The position numbers and the translations under genes are program-made. The notes below the pieces were generated by a model. It was given only the letters and a program-made list of their open reading frames with translations, ran no database searches and was not told the DNA's origin. Below are positions 33,816 through 42,060 of a DNA stretch of 64,000 bases, one piece after another. Source of the stretch: Nevskia sp. (lineage in GTDB: Bacteria > Pseudomonadota > Gammaproteobacteria > Nevskiales > Nevskiaceae); NCBI GenBank assembly GCA_023229645.1, contig JALNYU010000015.1:33274-97273 (forward strand), given 5' to 3'. How positions within the stretch are numbered: the stretch's first letter is position 1; the number at the start of each line of letters is the position of its first letter.

Positions 33816-36335
33816 TTAGAAGTCGTACTTCAACGCGCCGAGAATAGACCGCCCACTTAGCGGACGCGCCCGCACCAGACTCCCAGGTGCGCCTGTTGCT
33901 TCCTCGGCCTCAGTGACGATAAATGCGTCGGTAAGATTGTTAACGCTCAATGAGAATGTTAGCCCGCGTATCAAATCCACTGATCCGAAAGCATTTAATA
34001 TCGTGTAAGCGCCCTGTTTCAAGGCATTTTCTCGCCGATTATCGTCGTTTAAAAAATACGCTGACGAACCCTGCAGCGTCACGCCTACGCGCCAACGCTG
34101 GGCCTCATATTGCGGCGTAACTGTCCAGATGAAATCAGCTTGACGTCGCGGCGTATTGCCGACAACTAAGGCATTAACGCGATCACTATCGATGCGGGCG
34201 TGGGTATAGGTGACATTGCCGGTGATATTGAAGCCTGTGTTAAGGACGCGGTAACGTCCCTCAAGTTCAACACCGTATGCGCTGTAACGACGCAAGAAGG
34301 TTTCGCCGGTGGTAATGTCAGCATTGGCTTCGTCGGTGACTGTGTAAAACGCCGTTGGGTAAAACGCGAAGCCTGGGCCTTGCAATTTATACCCACCCTC
34401 AAGTTGCCGCACTTCGTCGTAGCCCTTGGTTCCCGCTCCCAGCGAACCGTCTGGGTTTACCGCATTCGCAATTTGCAGTAAGCGATCAGCATCAAAACGA
34501 GCGCCGTCGCTATACCGAACGAAAGCCGAAGACTTCGGCGTGAGACGATAGTTGCCACCAACCGAATACTCAAAATGCTGCGCGCCATAGTTAACCCGTC
34601 CGGACGGGTCAATTCCGGTCACAAATGCAGCGCCGGTAGTCTCAAACCCCGGACTAATAGTGCCGTCACCGTTGTAGTCGATAGGTTGCCCGCCAGCGCT
34701 CTGGCTAAGCGTTCCTCGCGCCTTCACCTGATCAAAGCGACCGCTGACGTCCCAAGAGAATTTTCCGATTGCGCCGCCGAGATTGAGATAAGGCGCAGTG
34801 GTGTCGTAATTAAGATTCCACGACCACGACAATAAACCCGGATTGTAGAGGCCGTTATTATTGGAAACGGCCACCCCGTCAGGCCCCGTTACGGAAAGTC
34901 CGACCGGATCGCGGCCGAGTGTTTGCAACAAGAACTGCCACGAATTCCAGTCGATCGCAATCTTCTGGCGTGCAAAATAAAAACCAGCAGTTGCGCTAAT
35001 CGGGCCGAAGTCTCGACTGAGTTTAAGATCATCGACCAACAGCCCAACATCTTTGAACGATGTATCAAACAGCAGATTCTGGAACGCAAGCCCGTTATAG
35101 GGCGTGCCACGGTTAGGGCCCTGTTCCGCAACGACTGTCGCTCCAATACAGCCACAGATTCCGTCCGCCAGGGTTTGCGCATCGCCGACTCCGGCGGTAA
35201 ACGGGGAGATGAAACCGCCGCTAATCGTTGAGTTACGGAACTTATTGTTGACGTGCCAACCTGCAAGTTCTTTATCAAATTCAAAGCCAAATGCGTTGAC
35301 CAAGGCGTGGACGCCGTCGGTCAAATCGCGACTTCTACGATTTCCAAACGCGTCGTACGTTACGACTTGAGTCTGATATTGACTATATAGTGAGTCATGG
35401 CGGGCATCGTAGCCCGGCGCGGCACCGAAGCTGCCGCCGCCTTTAACCAGCACCGGCGACGGTAGGTATGTTGAGACCCTGTCATCCAGATGCTTAACAT
35501 AGAAGCGCAAGTAGCCGCCATCTAGATGTTTAGTGATGTTTGCTTTTATCTGACCGCCGTTCTGACCATTGAATCCGGTGTGGCGTATACCTTCGCCGGT
35601 CCGATAAAAGCCGCCGATGTGGTAATTGATCGAGTCGCTTAACTTGCCGCCATACGAGAAATCGGTTCGATAATCGGTGTAGTCCAAACCGAAACTTTCA
35701 CCGATCGAACCGCCTTCGGATTCACCCGTCTTGCTAATGAAATTGATAACACCGCCGGGCGAATCGCTAGCGAACGTCGACGCCGAACCGCCTCGAATCG
35801 ATTCCACTCTTGCAACGGAGCCGTCAAATCGCAGAAAGTTATCGGCGTTTGCGAAATTGATATCGCCGTACTCAAGCACCGGCAGGCCGTCCTCCCAGAG
35901 CTGCAAATACTTGGAACCGCCAGTCGCAAGTGGGATGCCGCGAATTGTGATATTGGCATTCCCCTCGCCCCCCGACGACTCTGAACGAATGCCGGGAAGA
36001 CTGCGGAAAAGCTCTTCCGTCGACCGTGGCGCAGCCTGGAGTGCTTCATCGGGATTAATCGAACTGGTCGACACACTGGTGTCCAAACGGTTTGTCCTGC
36101 GTGCGACCGCAGTCACTACAACCTCTTCGAGTTTCTCTGCGCTAGGCGCTACTTCTGGTGCCAGGCTATCAGCCTCCCCGACTGTTAGCGGACCGGCACT
36201 CTCGCTAGTCGCGGGTTCCGCCGACGAACTGGCAGGGACTGGTGGCTCTGCCGCCCGCACAGCGCAGCATTGCAACAACAGCATCGATACCGCTGCAGCA
36301 ATCGGATGCTTTTTGAGAGAGACGATATTTTGCAT
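33816..36335 (-). CDS. suxA: TonB-dependent outer membrane receptor, SuxA-like
   Basis: About 839 residues. There is a signal peptide (HPIAAAVSMLLLQCCAVRA). A TonB-box region follows (EEVVVTAVARRTNRLDTSVS), then a plug domain (RSTEELFRSLPGIRSESSGGEGNANITIRGIPLATGG). A 22-strand barrel ends LGALKYDF. The start ATG at 36335 follows a very strong GGAGGAGGAG; the frame to 36449 is not needed. As first gene of the sucrose operon, with LacI-type operators upstream, it probably imports sucrose. Confidence 0.92.
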   Translation of the reverse strand: MQNIVSLKKHPIAAAVSMLLLQCCAVRAAEPPVPASSSAEPATSESAGPLTVGEADSLAPEVAPSAEKLEEVVVTAVARRTNRLDTSVSTSSINPDEALQAAPRSTEELFRSLPGIRSESSGGEGNANITIRGIPLATGGSKYLQLWEDGLPVLEYGDINFANADNFLRFDGSVARVESIRGGSASTFASDSPGGVINFISKTGESEGGSIGESFGLDYTDYRTDFSYGGKLSDSINYHIGGFYRTGEGIRHTGFNGQNGGQIKANITKHLDGGYLRFYVKHLDDRVSTYLPSPVLVKGGGSFGAAPGYDARHDSLYSQYQTQVVTYDAFGNRRSRDLTDGVHALVNAFGFEFDKELAGWHVNNKFRNSTISGGFISPFTAGVGDAQTLADGICGCIGATVVAEQGPNRGTPYNGLAFQNLLFDTSFKDVGLLVDDLKLSRDFGPISATAGFYFARQKIAIDWNSWQFLLQTLGRDPVGLSVTGPDGVAVSNNNGLYNPGLLSWSWNLNYDTTAPYLNLGGAIGKFSWDVSGRFDQVKARGTLSQSAGGQPIDYNGDGTISPGFETTGAAFVTGIDPSGRVNYGAQHFEYSVGGNYRLTPKSSAFVRYSDGARFDADRLLQIANAVNPDGSLGAGTKGYDEVRQLEGGYKLQGPGFAFYPTAFYTVTDEANADITTGETFLRRYSAYGVELEGRYRVLNTGFNITGNVTYTHARIDSDRVNALVVGNTPRRQADFIWTVTPQYEAQRWRVGVTLQGSSAYFLNDDNRRENALKQGAYTILNAFGSVDLIRGLTFSLSVNNLTDAFIVTEAEEATGAPGSLVRARPLSGRSILGALKYDF

Positions 36336-36470
36336 GACTCCTCCTCCACAAAAATTTAATTTTCGTCCGTCGTATCGCCGTGAAATATGGGCGCCTAAGG
36401 ATCGCTTATTGCCACCGGCGTTCTGAGTTACATCGACGCCGGATAGCAAGTGATTCGGAGCATATTGGCT

Positions 36471-36488
36471 TTTGCAATCGATTGCAAA
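36471..36488. promoter_or_regulatory. LacI-family operator upstream of suxA, site 1
   Basis: TTTGCAATCGATTGCAAA is a perfect 18-bp palindrome with the central CG typical of LacI/GalR-family operators. It lies about 136 bp before the receptor ATG. The LacI-type regulator is encoded just upstream. Confidence 0.85.
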
Positions 36489-36610
36489 TAACCTGGAATT
36501 TCCTCAACATTGGTTTCTTATATATGAATTTACCTTCAGATATCTTTGAAAAATTTTTATAAATTGTTATTTATATTAAATTTAAATTTGAAAAATAATT
36601 TTCATATTTA

Positions 36611-36636
36611 AAAATTTGACGGGGGCGTCAAATTTT
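36611..36636. promoter_or_regulatory. Dyad AAAATTTGACG-N4-CGTCAAATTTT
   Basis: A perfect 11-bp inverted repeat around GGGG, in a very AT-rich stretch between the two LacI-type operators. It could be the site of a second regulator or a hairpin in a longer leader. It does not resemble the LacI sites. Confidence 0.5.
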
Positions 36637-36640
36637 ATAA

Positions 36641-36658
36641 AATGTAATTGATTGCATT
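36641..36658. promoter_or_regulatory. LacI-family operator-like site 2
   Basis: AATGTAATTGATTGCATT is a palindrome with one mismatch pair and resembles site 1. Its centre is 170 bp from site 1, which would permit looping by a tetrameric LacI-type repressor. The rest of the 36336-37073 gap (about 36.7-37.07 kb) shows no gene I can support. Confidence 0.6.
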
Positions 36659-37073
36659 AGCTGATAATTTTTACCGTCAGGCAGCGCTAATTTTTGACGT
36701 TATTAGGCGCCCAAGTGTGCCGTCCACACGCTTGCTTCGATGCACATGTAAGCGTCGGGGCATGGTCCCGCTAGCCTGACGCCCGCAGTTGCTGCTTCGG
36801 TAGAGGGAATTCGAGTTTTCGGCGCGAGGCCGAGATGGCGTTATTGCTGGCTGACGTTTATCTGATCACGACGGCGCGTCATCCGCAGCGCACCGAGAGT
36901 GGGCGTGATGGATTAGCCGTTCCCGCTACGCAAACACCTGAAGCTAGCGGGTAATAGATCTTTTGTTACGTCGCGTATCGGTATCCGCATACGGCGACGC
37001 GCCTGCTCGCGCGGGGACTGGGCGGGGCGAAATACGAAAAGAAATTCGGTAATGATTGAAGCTTCGTGCCACT

Positions 37074-38183
37074 TTATTGCGCGAGACGCGCACCCGTAAA
37101 ATCGTGATTGTCTGACAATACCGGTGGCGTGCTTTGACGAACGATCAATTCAGTTGCCAGCGTTTTCGGTTGAGGCCGACCGCCTTCGAGAAACTCTAGT
37201 AGGGCTGCGACTAAGGCGCGGCCTCCGGCTTCAATTGGCTGCCGCACAGTGGTCAAAGGCGGATGCGCGTGTGACGCCATCTCAATGTCATCGTAGCCCA
37301 CAACGGCAACGTCTTCTGGCACACGGCGCCCCGCCTTTTGTAATGTGCTGACCACCGTCATCGCCAGAAGGTCGCTGCAAGCGAAAACGGCATCGAATTC
37401 GATATTCCGTTGCTGTAGTTCCCGAATCGCGTTCCGAGCACCTTCTGCGAGAAACGGGGCCGAGACACAAAGGCGCTTGTTGAATCGGATATTGTTTCGC
37501 GCCAGCGCCCGCTGGTAACCCTCTAGGCGCAAATGAACTTCGGGCAGTTTTGTGTCACCCAAAAAGGCGATCTGACGACGGCCGCAAGCAATGAGGTGCT
37601 CGGTCGCGAGCGCACCACCCGCAATATTGTCACAGCCGATCGTGCAGTAGAGCTGTTGCGGCAGTAGCGCACCCCATATGACGATCGGCAGGTTGCGCGC
37701 CGCCATCTGATTGAGTTGATCGTGATGGCGCCATTGACCAATCAAAATCACTCCCATCGCACGACCAGTATCGATAAATTGTGCGGCCGCGTCGAGCTGC
37801 CGCGCGTCGACACGAGACAGCAACATGTCATAACCGTGTTCGGTTAACGCGTCGGCAAGGCTGCCGAGCATACTGAGAAAGAATGGATCTGAGACGCTCT
37901 GCCGCGAGGCGGAATCATAAGGTACGACAACGGCAACCGTCTTGTTTCTGCGCAAACGGAGATTTTTCGCCCCGACATTAATCGTGTAATTTAGCGAACG
38001 CGCCAATTCTTTCACACGCGCCCGCGTTTCCGCAGTTACCAATGGGCTATCGTTCAGCGCCCGCGATACCGTGGCGGTTGATACGCCAGCTAGGCGTGCG
38101 ATATCGCTCATTTGCAAACGCCTCAGTCCGGCATTTGGGCCGACGACATCAGAAGTCTGCTGTTGCGGCTTATTTTTGCTCAT
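37074..38183 (-). CDS. suxR: LacI-family regulator of the sucrose locus
   Basis: 369 residues. The HTH is MSDIARLAGVSTATVSRALNDSPLVTAETRARVKELARSLNY, with the hinge following. The effector domain has the periplasmic-binding-protein fold (VVVPYDSASRQSVSDPFFLSMLGSLADALTEHGYDMLLS). Two starts are possible. The ATG at 38183 lies 4 bp from a mobile repeat and has no ribosome site. The ATG at 38111, immediately before the HTH, follows TGAGG and gives a normal 345-residue repressor. It probably binds the palindromes at 36471 and 36641 and represses suxA and the genes after it. Confidence 0.9.
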   Translation of the reverse strand: MSKNKPQQQTSDVVGPNAGLRRLQMSDIARLAGVSTATVSRALNDSPLVTAETRARVKELARSLNYTINVGAKNLRLRRNKTVAVVVPYDSASRQSVSDPFFLSMLGSLADALTEHGYDMLLSRVDARQLDAAAQFIDTGRAMGVILIGQWRHHDQLNQMAARNLPIVIWGALLPQQLYCTIGCDNIAGGALATEHLIACGRRQIAFLGDTKLPEVHLRLEGYQRALARNNIRFNKRLCVSAPFLAEGARNAIRELQQRNIEFDAVFACSDLLAMTVVSTLQKAGRRVPEDVAVVGYDDIEMASHAHPPLTTVRQPIEAGGRALVAALLEFLEGGRPQPKTLATELIVRQSTPPVLSDNHDFTGARLAQ

Positions 38184-38187
38184 GGTG

Positions 38188-38393
38188 TTATTGATTCGGC
38201 CACAAAATAGTTGAACGAGGTGCTACGCGGCAATTTGAGATCGCACTTTTTCGAGACGGCGTGAGTGGCCGAATTAATAATAAAATTAAATTGCTTTGTT
38301 ATTGATCCGGCCATTTCTCGCTTGCTCGGAAGTGCGGCATCCGCTTTGGCATTGCACTGTCTTTATTCAAGTACTTAATGGCCGGATCAATAA
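38188..38393. repeat. Twin inverted-repeat element, copy 2 (206 bp)
   Basis: The same 206-bp two-unit element as at 9142-9347, in the same orientation and about five substitutions away. It begins 4 bp upstream of the first possible ATG of the LacI-type gene, so it has replaced or displaced the native upstream region. With palindrome copy B it accounts for most of the 38184-38594 gap. Confidence 0.85.
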
Positions 38394-38448
38394 GGCAAAG
38401 GTGAGGGCTGAATCCTGTGCATTTTATAGGCTTGGCGAACGCGCCAGC

Positions 38449-38509
38449 CTAGGGCCTGCGCTAACACGTATGCGGCCGCAGCGACAGCTGACGTGTTAAC
38501 AGGCCCTAG
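38449..38509. repeat. Palindromic repeat family P, copy B (imperfect)
   Basis: Bounded by CTAGGGCCTG and CAGGCCCTAG, with TAACACGTATGCGG inside. The centre has diverged and the inner arms no longer pair fully. It is related to copies A and C. Confidence 0.75.
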
Positions 38510-38594
38510 CCCCAAGCGCACCCGAACAGAATAGGCGGGAACTTAGTAAATTGCAGGCCGCCAGCATGCGCTGCATGCCTATTCGAACACTCCG

Positions 38595-39608
38595 TTATTC
38601 GCCCGCAACACGCAGAACCAACTTGCCGAGGTTTTCACCTTTGAACAATTTCAGCAGCGTTTCCGGGAAGGTTTCGAGACCATCGACGATGTCTTCGCGG
38701 GTTTTCAGCTGGCCGGATTTGAGCCAAGCGGCGAGTTCGGCAACGGCTTCGCCGTAGCGCGGCGCGTAGTCGAATACGACAAAACCTTCCATGCGCGCGC
38801 GATTCACCAACAACGACAAATAGTTTGCCGGACCGACGACGCCCTCGGTGGCGTTGTACTGCGAGATCGCACCGCAGATGCCGATGCGGGCATTGCGCGC
38901 CAGATATGCCAGTGCGGCGTCCAGCGTGGCGCCGCCGACGTTATCGAAATAAACGTTAACACCCTTCGGCGCGTGCTGGCGTAACGCGGTTTTCAGGTCT
39001 TCCGCTTTGTAGTCAATTGCGGCATCGAAGCCAAGCTCCTCAACCACATAGCGGCACTTGTCGGCACCGCCAGCAATACCGATAACGCGGCAGCCTTTGA
39101 TCTTGGCGATCTGCCCAACCACCGAGCCGACGGCACCGGCCGCGCCGGACACCAATACCGTATCGCCTGCTTTCGGCTGGCAAACATCGAGCAGGCCGAA
39201 GTACGCGGTCATGCCCGGCATGCCAAGCGCGCCAAGCCAGACCGGAAACGGCGCCAGACGAAGGTCGATCAACGTGACTTCGCTGCTGTTAACGCAGGCG
39301 TATTCCTGAACGCCGAAGCCGCCGACTACCGCCGCGCCGACCGGGAACTTCGCATCGCCCGATGCGATTACGTGGCCAACTGCACCGGCGCGCATCACTT
39401 CGCCGATCTCCACCGGTCGAATGTAAGACTTGCCTGCGTTCATCCAGCCGCGCATCGCCGGATCCAGCGAGAGATACAGCACTTTGACCAATACTTCGCC
39501 TGCGCCGGGCTGCGCCACCGCTTCTTCCGTGAACGCCCAGTCGCTGCGTTTCGGCATGCCGACCGGACGCGCCGCAAGACGAATCTGATGATTGATGAGG
39601 TTTTCCAT
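38595..39608 (-). CDS. NADP-dependent MDR oxidoreductase (CurA/leukotriene-dehydrogenase type)
   Basis: A 337-residue medium-chain reductase without zinc ligands. The nucleotide-binding stretch is DTVLVSGAAGAVGSVVGQIAKIKGCRVIGIAGG. Family features are NHQIRLAARPVGMP at the N terminus and YFDNVGGATLDAAL. Such enzymes reduce the double bond of enones and alkenals with NADPH. It sits upstream of an acyl-CoA ligase remnant and may belong to the acyl catabolic region. The substrate is unknown. Confidence 0.9.
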   Translation of the reverse strand: MENLINHQIRLAARPVGMPKRSDWAFTEEAVAQPGAGEVLVKVLYLSLDPAMRGWMNAGKSYIRPVEIGEVMRAGAVGHVIASGDAKFPVGAAVVGGFGVQEYACVNSSEVTLIDLRLAPFPVWLGALGMPGMTAYFGLLDVCQPKAGDTVLVSGAAGAVGSVVGQIAKIKGCRVIGIAGGADKCRYVVEELGFDAAIDYKAEDLKTALRQHAPKGVNVYFDNVGGATLDAALAYLARNARIGICGAISQYNATEGVVGPANYLSLLVNRARMEGFVVFDYAPRYGEAVAELAAWLKSGQLKTREDIVDGLETFPETLLKLFKGENLGKLVLRVAGE

Positions 39609-39697
39609 GATTGTTTTCTCGTTTAATAGAAAGGGGGTGACGTTTAAATAAAATGTAGTCGGACAGCCATTAGGGCCGAGTCAAGCGTGTTCTCCGC

Positions 39698-40120
39698 CTA
39701 TGCGTCTTGCGCTTGCAATTGCCGCCGTTGGACTTTCTCAGTAGTAGACTTCAGTAGCCGCAGCGGGTGAGCGAATTCGACGACGCGGCGCCGCTCGTCG
39801 CCAAGGTTTATCGGGTTTACCGGCGCGGCATAGGCGTTGGCACGCGGAATCGCGTAGAACGCGATGACGAGCCGCAGGCTATTTTTCAAGTAGCGTGCAA
39901 CGCGGTCGCCGTGCCACACGCCGCAATCCTGCTGCAAAAATCCAGTGCGCGTATCAACCTGCCGCAGCCATTCGGCATAGGTCAAAATTGAACCGTAATA
40001 GATGGTTTCCGGCTTATCAGGAAAGCACCGCGCTGACACCCCCAGATTAAAATAGCGTGATGTTTGCGGCGACGATAATTGCCACGGCAGGCTCGGCAGC
40101 CGGTGCGCAAAATTCATCAT
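39698..40120 (-). pseudogene. Acyl-CoA ligase remnant with an internal deletion
   Basis: The open frame of 140 codons joins two ends of an AMP-forming acyl-CoA synthetase of about 550 residues. Residues 1 to about 115 match the N terminus (TIYYGSILTYAEWLRQVDTR, GVWHGDRVARYLKNSLRLVIAFYAIPRANAYAAPVNPINLGDE). The last 20 or so match the extreme C terminus (LLKSTTEKVQRRQLQ, like the family's LPKTxTGKxxRR). All the ATP-binding and catalytic core between is absent. It cannot be an active ligase. The frame is still open, so the deletion may be recent or the product may have another use. Confidence 0.75.
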
Positions 40121-40161
40121 GATGCCGTCCTCATTCGCATTTTGCTCTGTTGATCGGGCCT

Positions 40162-41163
40162 TCAGGCTGATGTCAGCAGCTGCGGCAGAATCACCGCCTT
40201 GCCAGTCACTTTACGCGCCAACAATGCTTCCAGCGCCTGGGCTGCCTGTGTGAGTGGGAACCGCATCGAGATCAAAGGTTTAATCTTCCCCTGGGCAAAC
40301 CAACCGAACAGCAAACGCATATTTTCGGCGTTTAATTTCGGCTCGCGCTTGAGGAAATCGCCCCAGAACACACCGAGTATCGCGGCGCCCTTTAACAGGG
40401 GAAGGTTCATTGGAATCTGCGGGATTGCACCCGCGGCGAAGCCGACAATCAGATGCCGGCCGCGCCAATTCAGGCTACGCAACGCCTGCTCAGTGTAGTC
40501 ACCGCCGACAGGATCGTAGACGATGTCCACACCCTTGCCGTCGGTCAGCGCCTTGATTCGCTCGCGTAGGTTTTCCTGGCTGTAGTCGATCACGGCATCG
40601 GCGCCGTGAGCGCTGGCGACCCTGAGCTTTTCCGGGCTCGACGCTGCCGCGATCACGCGTAGGCCCATCAACTTACCGAGTTCCACCGCTGCCAAGCCGA
40701 CGCCACCGGCAGCGCCGAGCACCAACAGGGTCTCCCCAGCCTGCGCCTGCGCCCGGTCTTTAAGCGCATGCAGCGAAGTACCGTAGGTCATTGTGAAGCT
40801 GCCGGCCAATTCCAATGCGGCGTCATCCAGATCGGCCGGTAGCGGCACAACGTTACTGGCATCGACGACTACTTCCTGCGCATAGGCGCCGTAAATCGTC
40901 AGCGCAACAACTTTATCGCCAACCGCCAAGCCCTTTACTTCGGATCCCACTGCGAGGACTACGCCAGCCAACTCGCCGCCCGGCGAAAACGGCGGCGTAG
41001 GCTTGAACTGATACTTACCCTGAATGATCAAAGTATCGGGAAAATTGACGCCGGCAACGCGCACCTGCACCAGCACCTGGCGCGGCCCGGGCTGCGGCGA
41101 CGGCATATCGAGCACGCGCAACGACGATGGCGGGCCGTATGCTTCACAAACCACTGCTTTCAT
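40162..41163 (-). CDS. NADPH:quinone oxidoreductase-like MDR enzyme
   Basis: 333 residues. The N-terminal MKAVVCEAYGPPSSLRVLD is standard for the quinone oxidoreductase branch. The cofactor site is ETLLVLGAAGGVGLAAVELGKLMGLRVIAAASS, and VDIVYDPVGGDYTEQALRSL follows. No zinc-binding cysteines are seen. It follows the IclR regulator gene on the same strand and probably belongs to the minus-strand acyl-CoA operon. It may be a crotonyl-CoA reductase relative or quinone reductase; the substrate is not known. Confidence 0.9.
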   Translation of the reverse strand: MKAVVCEAYGPPSSLRVLDMPSPQPGPRQVLVQVRVAGVNFPDTLIIQGKYQFKPTPPFSPGGELAGVVLAVGSEVKGLAVGDKVVALTIYGAYAQEVVVDASNVVPLPADLDDAALELAGSFTMTYGTSLHALKDRAQAQAGETLLVLGAAGGVGLAAVELGKLMGLRVIAAASSPEKLRVASAHGADAVIDYSQENLRERIKALTDGKGVDIVYDPVGGDYTEQALRSLNWRGRHLIVGFAAGAIPQIPMNLPLLKGAAILGVFWGDFLKREPKLNAENMRLLFGWFAQGKIKPLISMRFPLTQAAQALEALLARKVTGKAVILPQLLTSA

Positions 41164-41224
41164 CGTATCTCTCCTCGTTGTTTTTATATCGTGCGCACCG
41201 CGGCTACCGCCGCGCTGCCTGCAA

Positions 41225-42043
41225 TTAGAATCGGCCGCCGGTCATTTCAAATAAGCGATTGCGGAGCGCGACGAGTCTGGGGCCGAAGTCGTGAATGAGT
41301 TTGTCGCGCGTTGTAACTGAGATTCGACCGCTGCAATTCAGCGACAAAATGCGCGAGCGGTCGGCCGCAATAATCGGCACGCCAACAGCAAATACATCAG
41401 GACTCCAATCGCCGTAAGAGAAACAAAACCCGTATTGTTCGTAGTCTTTCCGGGCGCGGATAATGCCGTCGCGTACCTGCGGCCAAGACGCCGCTGCGCA
41501 GTCTTTTTCCAACCCAGCCAAGGCGCTTTCAAAACCTTCCATCGGCAACGCTGCAAGATAAGCGCGGCCCAGCGCCGTGGCGCCGTGCGGTACGCGCGAG
41601 CCGGCTTCGAGCTTGAGATGGAAGTCGGGATCGCCTTGGCAAATATCGAGCAAAATCATTTGTGCGCTGGCCCAGCCGGCGATCATTACGGCGCCTTTTG
41701 CGTATTCCGCCAGTTCCAACATCAACGGCCTTGCCAGGCCGACGATATCGGTGCCCTTCATGTAGGCGTGCCCGAGCGCGAGCACGCGGATCCCGAGCGC
41801 GTACTTTTCCAAGCTCGCTGAATAATTAAGATAACCGAGCGAGGCCAGCGTGAACGTTAGCCGCGAAACAGTCGGCTTCGGCAAGCCGGTGCGGCGGGCG
41901 ATCTCTTGGTTGCCGAGCTGCGGCGCACCGTGCTCGAAACAGCGCAAGATCGCTAGACCGCGCGCCAGCGCGGTGACAAACTGCGGATGCGACTCATCAA
42001 CTTCGATGCCGAGCGTATCAGCGGCGCGTTTGGGGCTACCCAT
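41225..42043 (-). CDS. IclR-family transcriptional regulator
   Basis: 272 residues. The winged HTH is at residues about 25-80 (ALARGLAILRCFEHGAPQLGNQEIARRTGLPKPTVSRLTFTL). The IclR effector domain includes GATALGRAYLA and VFAVGVPIIAADRSRILSLNCSG, resembling the PcaR/PobR group. It lies 17 bp after the acyl-CoA dehydrogenase gene. It is the best candidate to bind the TTTC-N7-GAAA palindromes in the divergent region at 43.37 and 43.74 kb. Confidence 0.9.
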   Translation of the reverse strand: MGSPKRAADTLGIEVDESHPQFVTALARGLAILRCFEHGAPQLGNQEIARRTGLPKPTVSRLTFTLASLGYLNYSASLEKYALGIRVLALGHAYMKGTDIVGLARPLMLELAEYAKGAVMIAGWASAQMILLDICQGDPDFHLKLEAGSRVPHGATALGRAYLAALPMEGFESALAGLEKDCAAASWPQVRDGIIRARKDYEQYGFCFSYGDWSPDVFAVGVPIIAADRSRILSLNCSGRISVTTRDKLIHDFGPRLVALRNRLFEMTGGRF

Positions 42044-42060
42044 GATTGAGGCGCGCCTTT

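Noticed and set aside
36660..37073. A gene remnant between the LacI gene and suxA
   Set aside because: Short frames exist but none has a start, a domain or codon use like a gene; I see no homology by eye.
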